Notes under the pieces: generated by a model | Told to the model about the DNA's origin: nothing | Databases searched by the model: none | What the model saw: only the letters and a program-made list of their open reading frames with translations | Translations under genes and position numbers: made by a program | In this document: in pieces, positions 12,101-21,469 of the stretch | Layout: the number at the start of each line of letters is the position of its first letter | Numbering within the stretch: the first letter of the stretch is position 1 | Source: Planococcus citri | Taxonomy: Eukaryota; Arthropoda; Insecta; Hemiptera; Pseudococcidae | Assembly (NCBI RefSeq): GCF_950023065.1 | Contig: NC_088679.1 | Location: 14,384,001-14,448,000 of the forward strand | DNA: 64,000 nt | Direction: 5' to 3'

Positions 12101-15100
12101 TTAAAAGAGAGTTCTGACTGAGTTCAGCTTGAATGAAAAGTTCTATTGTATCTTTCTCACTTTATCTACCTACTGATTTACAAAAATTGTCATTGTATGT
12201 AGCATGGGTGGGCCTAAATTTGCATCATTTCCTGGTGTGGGAGACAGTTTTTTAGGCTAGGTATAGTTAGCCAACGAGTACAATAGCTTTTAGTTCGCTA
12301 ATCAAAATTCAAAACAATTTTTGAAGTGAAGAAGAAGGAATATCAGTAGGTAGGTAATCACAAATTTGGGAGAAAATACCAAAAAACTGAAAATGACTCG
12401 TAACGCTTCGTTTGTTAGATTTCCAAAATTAAAAAATTCAAAATAGCCCAGTCTAAAAAAAAAAATAGAATTTGGTACGTTCGATGATGAACTTGAAAAT
12501 CGCGAAAGGTGAGAAAAAAGCTTACCGGTACCTACCTTTCATTATTGGAGTTTTATTAAATCTGAACAGAGGATTTGATAACGATGACATCATCACGTAT
12601 CCTTCTACGCAATTTGATGAAATTCGCTCCTCGATAAAGAAAATATCACCAACTTGAAGAATATAATGAAACTTTTTTTACTCTCACATGATTAAGTAAT
12701 TTCAAATTATTGATAAAAATACAGCCATGGAGTTATTGCAAGTTGGTCACACAATAAACCATCCATATCCAAACTCAACACGCGAACTTGACATTGCACC
12801 ATGTACACGTCACTGCAGTAGTACATTTCACTAGTATTTTCACAACATAGTGCAATGTACTGGATAAAAATAATTTTTAAATTTTAAAGTAAAAACTTTC
12901 TAGTCGACGACGTTTTTCACGAAATAAGTATTACGAGTACATAGACAGGTACGATACGCATTAAAAAGGAACGCGATATGTGTTGACTAAAGCTTAGTAC
13001 ATACCTACAAATGCAACTGCAAACTGTGGTTTCCCCCTTTTTTTTTTTTTTGTAATAATAGATTTTTGATTTTGATAAATGAATCGGCAGCGATATATAC
13101 ATTTTTTTTGTATCGACGAACAATTGGATACCTCGACATTTGAAGCATTTATCATTGACATTTGTAATGTACGTGAGGTGTGTGTGTTGGTTTTGACCTT
13201 TTATTTTATTCTTTTTGAGAATTTTTTTACGAGTTTATTATTTGTTCTACGAGAAGACAGGAGGTTTGACTTTGGTATGGATATACCTACCTACTGCTCT
13301 CATTGTTGATGAATTGGGAAGTCGACGTAGAGGATTCGATGACATGATTATTATTGCGTACTTTATATTATTCTAGCGATGTGTGTAATTTGAACAACTC
13401 GCTTTGTAGAAGTACCTATTGTATAGGTACCTAAATCTATGATTTAAATTTATTGGTATCTGCCTATGAATCTGCATCTTTAAATTTTTAAAGAAAATCG
13501 AAGGAATCCTCAATTTCCAAAATGAATGACGACTTACATAAATTCAATTCATTTTTTAATCGTCATAAGTTAATTTTTCAGTTCAACTTCTCACTTGAAA
13601 ATTTTTGGAAGCCGAGCTCTTGCTTTTGTAACGATTAAACGCAGAAATATGAATATGCAAAAAGATTTGAAAGGAGTTTGATCAAACTCCTTGAAAGAAG
13701 ACTGTGATTCAATTCAATGGTCCTTTCAATTCAATTTTTGAAAAGAATCAAACAATGAGCCCACTCACAGTTAGTGTTGAAAAACAATTAATTAACCCTG
13801 CTGCTCTTATCAGCAGATTTGTAATTTTATCTCTTACTTAATTTCAAAAACATGTCATTTTATTCGGAAAAATTCGATTTTTTTCTCATGTCAGTCGAAA
13901 AATTTTCAATCCATCCTCCCTCCCCCGGCCAAAAAATGTCCACTTTCATCCCTTGGGGGGGGGGCGTAAGCTTATGACACTCGCAGATTTTTGAGTCATT
14001 TCGAAAAGTTGTTTGATAAAAAAAAAAAAAGGTGGAGCAATCGTTTCCAGATGATCAATTTATGTTGGTGTTTTAATTAATAAGATTATTACACTTGTAT
14101 AAGGGGGGTAGATTTTTCCAGGGGAGGGTTGTTTTTTATGTTGGAAGAGTTTCTTTGAAGTTTGTTGTGACCAAAAGTTCTGCCAGTTGGTAAATGTGTT
14201 GTGAGTGATTAGAGATTTAATATCATCAGGAGTGAGAGAGGCAAGAGGGGAGGGACAGCGGCTGTTTTTGCTAATCTATCAACAGTTTTGTTTCCAGTGA
14301 TACCTATATGTGGCTGGGAACATACATGAAGCTAATAGAGTAATAATTATAATTTTGAAGGTTAAAAAGGGACTTATGGATGTCTTGGACTATGGAATGA
14401 TCAGAAAAAATGTTTTGAATGGATAGCAGTGAACTTAGAGAGTCGCTTTGGAGTAAAATTTTTTTATTTTCTGATTGAATGGAAATTATATCTATTTAGC
14501 AATGTTTTATGGCAGTGAGTTCTGCAGTAAAAATTGAGGTACAGTTGTGAGTTTTGAAATTGAGAATTTTGTCATTAATTGAGTAAGCATATAACCAGTA
14601 TGAATGTTGGAAATTTTTGAACCATCTATGAAGCATAAGTTATATTCTGTATAGTTTAATAACAGTTCTAAGTAATGATAATGTCTCTTGATTATTAATG
14701 GGGAGTGATCATGTTTTGGGTAGTTTCTTAAATAAAGTTCCATCTGAATGGGTTTGAGAGAACAAGGGGGATAAGATATTGGTTTATGGATAAGGTTTTC
14801 TCGGTCAATTTGTAGGTTGTTCATTTTTTTGATAAATTCTGGAATTGGACCTGAAGTATGGAGGAAATGCTGAGAGTTGTAGACATTGAATGATTTTTGA
14901 AGAGGATGAGATGGACTTATTTGCAATAGTTGTTTTGTTAGTTATGAATTTGTTTGTCATGAGAATTTCCCTAAAATCAGGAGGAAGCTCTGCAGCTTCA
15001 CAATAGATGCTATTAATTGGTGAAGAATAGAGAGCACCTAGATATGCAAATGCGCAAGGAGGAATTTTGAACAGTTTTGAGAATGTTAGTAGTCCTAGTC

Positions 15101-18100
15101 TTATTTGAGAAGTTTGTAAAGCATGGGCTTCCATATTCAATTTTACTATGTATCAGAGCTTTGTATAAGTAAGTAAGTGGAGTAATAGTTGGCAAAGTTC
15201 ACCCTGTTCACTCATTCATGAATGTGGACTGAACGCGAATGTGTTTGATTTCAGCGAGTGTGAGCGACGTGAGCGTGAATGTGTTCGATTCACGTGAACA
15301 ATATAATGAACGTACTGATTTTATCATGCATTTTCAACTCATTTTCATCAGAATGGAACCTGAAATTTGAATTTTTTTTCCATTTTCATTGCTTGCTCAC
15401 CATTTAAATTGACTGCTGTTCAATTTTAAATGAAATCAAGTTCACAAATGTGAACGTGAATGTGAACAGCTCCTCATGAACGGAAGCATGAACGTGAACG
15501 CGTTCACATTTTCCACGAAATTTGCCAACGAAGGTTCTACATTAAATCTTTAACAATTTTTAGTACATTTAGACGTTTTGTTAAGTTCAGGTTTTATGTT
15601 TAGAAAATGAGTAACTATTGCAAGTAAGTTTTTTTTATCAAAGGTAAGTACGAGGAATTTGGTAGTTGGTTTAAAAACTAAAGAGTGTCCTTTGAATTCA
15701 AGAATAGGTTCTGGGTAAGTTTTATTTCTTTTAGTAAAAAGCATACAGTGAGTTTTAGATTCAGAAAATGTTAGTCCATTTGATTCAGTCCATTTTTCAA
15801 TACAAAATTAAGAGTTTTTTGGATCATTTTTGAGGCTAGTTTGATGTTATTTAAGTGTATTGAATGAAATGTTTATTGTTTATATAATCTGCAAAAATTC
15901 TTAAGGAAAGAGGTTGGGGAATAATATTACAGATATCAACAATTAAGAGTACCTACCTACATACATAGTCCGGCATATGACAATAGGAGTAATTGCACCC
16001 CCCCCCCCCCCCCGCCGATCCTCCGGGATAACTTTTTTCTTAAAGGGGACATCCTAGGGAACATTATAAAGCAAACTTGCCAGATAAAAAGTTGGCCTTA
16101 CTTACAAAATGGCGGCCATTTTGATTGACAGGTCAGCCGAAATCGCAGATTTTGCGTTTTAACATAGGACTTGCACGAACCTTTTCAAACTTTACAAAGG
16201 TAGATCGAAAGATCATGCAAAAATTTATCATCTGTCAAAATTTCAAGTGCTAAAGTGCGTTTTTCGATTTTTGATGAATTTTTGAAAATCGAATTTAGGC
16301 CAAAAATGAGGGAAAAAATCAAAATTTTACCAAATTGACCAAGAAAGCTGAAATTTGGGATACACCCTATTTTCGACATGCCAAATCGATTGGAAACGGT
16401 TTCAACCCGTTTTGAGCAGTTCTGGAGCCTCCAGCAGATTTTTGAAACTCGAAATTCCCACAAAATTCCATCAAATTGCAGTTGTAAAGCTGAAATTTAT
16501 TCTAAAAACTAATTTCAATACGCTACGAAGTACTGCAGGTAAATTTCAAGTCGTTTTGGATCCTCCAGCGACTTTTTGAAAATTCTTGAAGCCTCCAGCA
16601 GATTTTTGAAACATTAAATTTTCACAAAATTTCGTCAAATGGAGATGGAAAGCTGAAATTTACTCAACACTCCAATTTTAACACCCTCTGAAAACGACTT
16701 CTGCTGGATTTCAAGTCATTTTAGAGCCTCCAACGACTTTTTTGAAAATTACTGGAGCCTCCTGTAGATTTCTGAGACTTGAAATTTTCACAAAATTTCA
16801 TCAAATGGAGATAGAATGCTGAAATTTACTTTACACTCCAATTTTCACCCTCTGAAGACGACTTCAGGTGGGTTCAAGTCATTTTAGGGCCTCCAGCGAC
16901 TTTTTGAAAAATTACTGGAGCCTCCAGCAAATTTTTGAAACTTGAAATTTCTCCAACATTAATTTATCATGGAGTTTGGCAAGCTGGAATTTACTTCGCA
17001 GACTACATGGTGGTTTCAAATGGTTTTGAAGCTTCCAGCTACTTTTAGGAATATTTCAATTTTCCAAAAAAATGTCATACAACCTTTCAAAAAGTTGCTG
17101 GAGGCTCCAAAACGACTTGAAATTCACCAGCAGTCAACTTCATAGCGTATTGAAATTAGTTTGCAGAATGAATTTCGACTCTCCACCTTAGTTTGATGAA
17201 ATTTTGAGGAAATTTCAAGTCTCAAAAATCTACTGGAGGCTCCAGTAATTTTTTTTTAAAAAGTCGTTGGAGGCTCTAAAATGACTTGAAATCCAGCAGA
17301 AGTCGTTTTCAGAGGGTGTTAAAATTGGAGTGTAGAGTAAATTTCAGCTTTCCATCTCCATTTGACGATTTTGTGAAAATTTAATGTTTCAAAAATCTGC
17401 TGGAGGCTTCAAGAATTTTCAAAAAGTCGCTGGAGGATCCAAAACGACTTGAAATTTACCTGCAGTACTTCGTAGCGTATTGAAATTAGTTTTTAGAATA
17501 AATTTTAGCTTTACAACTCCAATTTGATGGAATTTTGTGGGAATTTCGAGTTTCAAAAATCTGCTGGAGGCTCCAGAACTGCTCAAAACGGGTTGAAACC
17601 GTTTCCAATCGATTTGGCATGTCGAAAATAGGGTATATCCCAAATTTCCGCTTTCTTGGTCAATTTGGTAAAATTTTGATTTTTCCCTCATTTTTGGCCT
17701 AAATTCGATTTTCAAAAATTCACCAAAAATCGAAAAACGCACTTTAGCACTTGAAATTTTGACAGGTGATAAATTTTTGCATGATCTTTCGATCTACCTT
17801 TGTAAAGTTTGAAAAAGTTCGTGCAAGTCCTATGTTAAAACGCAAAATCTGCGATTTCGGCTGACCTGTCAATCAAAATGGCCGCCATTTTGTAAGTAAG
17901 GCCAACTTTTTTTCTGGCAAGTTTGCTTTATAATGTTCCTTAGGATGTCCCCTTTAAGAAAAAAGTTGTCCCGGAGGATCGGCGGGGGGGGGGGTGCAAT
18001 TACTCCTATTGTCATATGCGGGAATAACAGGGCTGTAGAGAGCCAGCGAGGGCCTGGGGCAAACAAAAATTGAGGGCCCCATAGAAAATAAATTTTCACT

Positions 18101-20342
18101 CACTCCCCCTCTCCAGTAGTAGTTTTTAAAAAAAGGCATTTATATGTATAAAATAATGACAAGTGATGTGATATTGATTTTAAAGAATGTTTGAAAGTAT
18201 AAAAATACGATGATAAGGCGAAAATATTGCCCAAGCGGAGCGAGGGTGAAAATTTTTTGCGGAATTACATTTGAAAAACAGTGGTTTTTAACAATTTTAG
18301 ACACAATTTACAAATTTTAAAGTGGTCAGTTCATCACTGAACATTTGAAATTACCAATGCCAACTTCTTAAGGTTTCTCAAAAAATGAGGGCCTTCTGGA
18401 AAACGAGGGCCCGGGGCAATTTGCCCAATTTGCCCCCCTCTCTTCGGTCTTGAGTACAAATAGGATGGTGCTAAGTACATACAGAGCCTTGAGGGACTCC
18501 ATTTTCAATATCAAAAAGTTCTGAGTACCTACCTATGTATTTTCAATGCTGACTCTAAAGGTGCGATTTGATAAAAAGTTTTGAAAGAAGTATGCTAAAT
18601 GCCCTCGAATTCCAATAGAATGTATTTTTTGAAGTATTTTGTACATCCATGCTTTGTCAAAAGCTTTTTAAAAATCAAAAAAAGAAGACTGAAAGTACAA
18701 TTTTGTATTTTTGAAAGGCAGATCACATCTCTCAACTTCGCTGAATACATTGTCAGAAAAAGTAAAAGTTGTGCTTTCATCGTAAAGTTCAATTTCGAGC
18801 TTTTAAAATTTTAATTGCTTATTTCAAATCCTCCATATATTCTTTTAGAAGTTTAACCAGTCTATTTATACTTCACCTACATAGGTATTAAGTACTCGAA
18901 ATACTTACGTCATTCAAACAATACGTATTTACGGCAAACCGAGTAGGCAACTTATCTTGCATCATTTTTCTATAACGGATTTTTCCATGTACGTCGCGTC
19001 GGGTTGAAATTGGTTTTCTCGAGTTTTTTTTTTTTTAGGAAGTTCAATTGAATAAACATTTAATTTTAGTAATTCAGAGAAACAGTACCAAGCTCGAATT
19101 TTAAAATCTGTAAATTTTTTTCACAGCATTGGACATGAAAATTTCTCAAATTTTCCCACCCAATTTGGAATTATATTTCTCTATTTCGACTTTCAGAATA
19201 TCGATAAAAATTCGAAAGATAAAATGCAGTCTTAAAACGTTTAAGATCCAGTTTTTCATTTGTTCAAGCCCTGTAGCATTTCAATGCCAGATTAAATTAC
19301 CCACTCGTTAGCAGGAAAACCAATTAAATGATTTCCTTCACTTCCCATCTCGATACTATACGAACACGTATTTCGTCAACTTCACACAGGTGAGTTTCAT
19401 TCTCATCCTCATTATAAAATCATGAAACCTACCATTCGATGACACTCAACTCTCACTCGGTACTAAATATTTACATCGTTCATCGTTCGTTTCGCTATCC
19501 TAAAAAGTCTATCATTCACGTCACGCCCAAGTTGAAAAATTAAATCAAACAAGAACCCCCCTCCCCACATGTGTAGTAAACATTCGACGATTAATGCGGT
19601 CTACGACGAAATTGTCTATTTAGCAAAGCTCGTCGTTCGCTTCACGTACCCAAGCATAGAGAGAAAGTTATAGCAAAAGATGAAAATATGTCTGGTTGTG
19701 TAAATTCGATAATTAATTTCGACGCACGAAAAACATATCATACCGGCGAAGTCTTTTCAACAAAACCTTGAACTTTACCATTCGACGAGAAGTTTACAAA
19801 GTTGCAAATTTTTTCTCCTCATCGCGTCGTCGTCGTAGCATTTTTTTGATTAATTAGACGGCCATAGGTAGGAATAATTTTCTAATTTAGTTAGCTATCT
19901 CTTACCTTTAATCATATAAGATGTTTTTACATTCTGTACGACGCATTTGGCCACATCCTCGAATTTCCTCAGCTTTCCATCGTCGTCCGTTTTCGACGTA
20001 GTATGCGTAGCTGGCTGTGGGTGTCTTATCATGCCCATAATATCTGTACCTACGCAGTAATATGCAGAAGCATTTTAGCAGATTATCTAAATGAATTTTT
20101 CATCCGTTTGGGGATCTTGTACATATATGTACATAGAGCAAAGCTTTGATTATTATCGTCATTACACATCTACCTACCTGTCGAGGAAGCAAGTTTACCA
20201 TACGGGATCATTATTATATGTACTTATAGTAGCTTACAATCGCAACTACATACCTCTCTCTCTATAGACAAGACGTACACATATCCGCACAAATGACCAA
20301 CGTATACTTACCAGGATTAAATTTGAAATAATCATCGCAATT
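3142..20342 (-). CDS. MINDY4B: MINDY-4B-like (inactive MINDY deubiquitinase family) gene, partial
   Basis: Minus-strand exons with matching splice phase lie at 4155-4070, 3995-3781, 3687-3522 and 3207-3142. They encode the start of a MINDY (FAM188) catalytic-domain fold, containing GGQPITPEIATALRVLVFGG, a GLLSALQAYILKYLLF helix, and DALWKALSDILW followed by AYVPHSIAYF. Active MINDY enzymes cleave K48-linked ubiquitin and carry Gly-Pro-Cys-Gly at the start of the helix. This gene has Gly-Thr-Arg-Gly there, so the nucleophile is missing, as in MINDY-4B pseudo-enzymes. Two candidate upstream exons (20342-20312 and 20043-19906) fit in phase (1 nt + 2 nt) and have good donors, which implies a 15.7-kb intron. 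They could instead belong to another gene. The first exon and about 200 C-terminal residues were not found, so the gene is incomplete here. Confidence 0.75.
4156..5736. other. Intron of the MINDY-4B-like gene, unique-looking DNA
   Basis: No exon is recognised. A short perfect hairpin, AATATGCTACAA with its complement, lies near 5537-5568. The open frame at 5026-5289 has no family resemblance. Confidence 0.4.
5737..6520 (+). repeat. tRNA-derived SINE head, interrupted by a hAT MITE
   Basis: Removing the 670-bp insert at 5782-6451 joins CCCTGATGGTTAGGGTATGAGAG (box A-like, about 5747-5769) to GGAGACCTTAGTTCAATCCTC (box B-like, about 6471-6492). The rejoined segment reads like a tRNA-derived RNA polymerase III promoter of a SINE, with box A and box B about 50 bp apart. 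The 3' limit is not clear. The tRNA of origin is not identified. Confidence 0.5.
5782..6451. mobile_element. hAT-type MITE, CAGTGTTGC ends, 8-bp target duplication
   Basis: The left end is CAGTGTTGCAGAGCGGAACC. The right end, read inward, is CAGTGTTGCGCAGTGGAA. Flanking octamers are GCTCTGAC (5774-5781) and GCTCTGAT (6452-6459), identical at 7 of 8 positions. The terminus and the 8-bp duplication are typical of hAT transposons. The 670-bp interior encodes no transposase, and its phrases GGAACC/TGGAAC recur, so it is a non-autonomous derivative. Confidence 0.8.
7147..7580. mobile_element. Small inverted-repeat (MITE-like) element
   Basis: The segment ACCCGGGTATGTCAGAC..CCATTTTGTTCCT on the left (7166-7197) is repeated inverted at 7527-7565, and weaker inverted similarity continues outward to about 7147 and 7580. 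No target duplication could be assigned and there is no coding capacity. Confidence 0.5.
7660..7945. repeat. Short GATC-rich degenerate repeat
   Basis: Repeated ATCTGATC/GATCAGATC-like words. This is a small relative of the large array in a Piwi-gene intron (about 47540-49990). Confidence 0.5.
8390..9960. repeat. Tandem array with 143-bp units inside larger 400-580-bp units
   Basis: The word AGTTGCGCC..AAAGCTCAAAAAAGCTCAAT recurs at about 8514, 8657, 8800, 9097 and 9239, giving a 143-bp step within each block. A second marker, CTGAACCGATTTTGAT, opens each larger block (about 8432, 9014, 9465, 9870). A fragment of the same sequence appears inverted near 10240-10290. The open frames through the array are repeat shadows of each other and no protein family is recognised. 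Confidence 0.75.
10490..11200. repeat. Low-complexity TTTTTGGCAAAAAG-type repeat
   Basis: Degenerate poly-A/T DNA with recurrent TTGGCAAAAAG words. A similar stretch lies at about 56640-57440. No gene is seen. Confidence 0.5.
11372..11804. mobile_element. Palindromic MITE inserted at TTAA
   Basis: The ends are GGGGATATTCTCAATACAT and its reverse complement, flanked by TTAA on both sides (11368-11371 and 11805-11808). A second internal inverted pair, TGCATGCATTTGTCAATACG (11506-11526), meets its complement at about 11622-11644, so most of the 433 bp can fold on itself. TTAA duplications are used by piggyBac- and Kolobok-type transposases. The sequence does not decide between them. No coding capacity. 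Confidence 0.8.
11809..14079. other. Intronic AT-rich DNA, nothing assigned
   Basis: A small perfect hairpin, ATCGCGCAGTATGCGCGAT, lies near 11990-12009. The open frames here (for example 12472-12657 and 13079-13309) have no family resemblance, good splice context or coding bias. A run of G near 13955-13966 and an A run near 14019 are simple sequence. Confidence 0.4.
15188..15529. mobile_element. Inverted-repeat insertion, GTTGGCAAA ends
   Basis: GTTGGCAAAGTTC at the left is matched by GAAATTTGCCAAC at the right. The interior is rich in GAACGTGAA/TTCACGTTC words. It interrupts the retroelement reading frame between the GLTFSESK and KALIHSK blocks, which supports an insertion of about 340 bp. 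No target duplication is clear. Confidence 0.6.
15966..18026. mobile_element. Foldback element copy A (TAGTCCGGC family), 3-bp duplication ACA
   Basis: Two arms of about 1 kb are inverted copies of each other. The left starts TAGTCCGGCATATGACAATA and the right ends in its (slightly mutated) complement. The flanks are ACA (963-965 of 15xxx, and 18027-18029). Each arm runs: the terminus, a poly-C/G tract, CAAAATGGCGGCCATTTTG, then several GAGCCTCCAGCAGATTTTTG-marked units of 130-170 bp. A central spacer of about 130 bp at about 16980-17120 is unique and gives the element an orientation. No transposase is encoded. The open frames are mirror shadows of the arms. Confidence 0.85.
18027..18455. mobile_element. 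Possible second insertion, GGGCCTGGGGCAA-type ends
   Basis: Left CAGGGCTGTAGAGAG and the complement of the right end CAAGACCGAAGAGAG are similar. GGGCC(T/C)GGGGCAA words occur at both ends. It lies between foldback copy A and the retroelement NGVPQGS block, where the retroelement reading breaks. Superfamily is uncertain (hAT-like look). Confidence 0.4.
18871..19905. other. Intronic or intergenic DNA, no gene seen
   Basis: AT-rich, with no recognised exon or repeat end. It precedes the candidate MINDY-4B-like exon at 19906-20043. Confidence 0.4.
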
Positions 20343-21469
20343 CTGCAGGCAACGTAGTAACTAAAATCGTGTGCATACTTTCAATTATCACGAATACGTT
20401 CAGTCAGGATTGCCGATAGTAAAAAGGATTTAACGGTGCGAAATGTGCAACTATACGTGTTATTAAGTATAACTTTACCATATCGATGTTTTCTTCTTTT
20501 TATTCGGGAGGGTTCGCAGGTATCTATGTGTGAATTTTACACGAGTATTACGTAGACAGGGGTGGTAGTCTATACCGGTGTTGGTGCCGGTGTTATATGG
20601 CGTGTGAAATGTTGATTAATCAATGGTAAATAACGCGTTTCATTATTATTGGTTACGCAGTGGTTCAAAATACTGCACGAGCACGAGTCAGCTCAGCTAT
20701 CTGCAGTTGAAACTCGAGTAATTACAATTCGGTTGCGAAGTTTACGTACCAAGCAACGGTCCAAAGATACCTGCTAATTCGTGCATTGTATATTTCGCAT
20801 CGATTTTATATCAAACAAACCCAAGTATATCTAGTTTCATTTTTCAAATTATAAATTTAACGCGTGAAATTATGGTATAATGGGAGACTACAAGGTTGGA
20901 AGAAGGGTTAGGAGAGGGAGGTGTATGAGGTAGCTAATTATGTATAGTGCAGCGATGTATGTAGGTGCAGGGACCTGTACGAGGGTATAGCTGACTAGCT
21001 GTGCTCACTTACTAATGGCATTTTAAACGATTGCAAAATTTCAACGAATAAATAGCGAAGATTGTTTAATGAATAAGTTAGCTTACATTGTAATGGCCTT
21101 CCTTATGGATCATAAAAAGTTCAAGGAAATTTTCATCGTCAGACTAAAATAATTGAATTTCTGCCACGTTCGTCGTTTTATTAAACGCATTTGGAAGATT
21201 AAAAAAAAAGAGAGTGAATTCGATCAGAGCATCGTCGATATTGAAAACGAAAAAATTTCAAATTATATGAAGCTGCAGACTGCGGAGTAAAATATGATTA
21301 TACTTCTGGTTAATCAATTTAATAATAGAGAAAAGTTCAACAGACTGTATGCTGACTTGATTAAACGGACGTATGTTTTTGAAAAACTCCGAGACTTGAA
21401 GTTCTGAGATTTTCAATGGAATTGATTGATAAATATTTAAATGCACGTAACTTCAGTTAAATACACCCA

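Larger units (their letters stand above)
14080..18870 (-). pseudogene. Degenerate non-LTR retroelement (reverse transcriptase + RNase H), split by insertions
   Basis: Read on the minus strand, translated fragments appear in the order of an I/Jockey-like ORF2. They are KAFDKAWMYKILQKIHSIG (about 18600-18665), NGVPQGS (18483-18503), FADYINN (about 15885), GLTFSESKTHCMLFTKRNK (about 15725-15780), KALIHSKIEYGSPCF (about 15100-15165), an RNase H start CFIDGSK (about 14620) and IGITGNKTVDRLAK (about 14270-14320). The catalytic FADD box reads FADY, so the second Asp is lost, and several frameshifts are present. The reading order resumes across the foldback element at 15966-18026 and the repeats at 18027-18455 and 15188-15529, which therefore inserted later. 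It sits inside the MINDY-4B-like intron. Confidence 0.82.

Noticed and set aside
16185..16463. Conserved-looking ORFs (SKICWRLQNC.., MGYTLFSTCQIDW..) recurring at 16185, 17419, 22017, 23199, 37579 and 54579
   Set aside because: They lie in foldback arms, appear on both strands as mirror images, contain frame breaks between copies and match no protein family. Their similarity is repeat similarity, not coding conservation.
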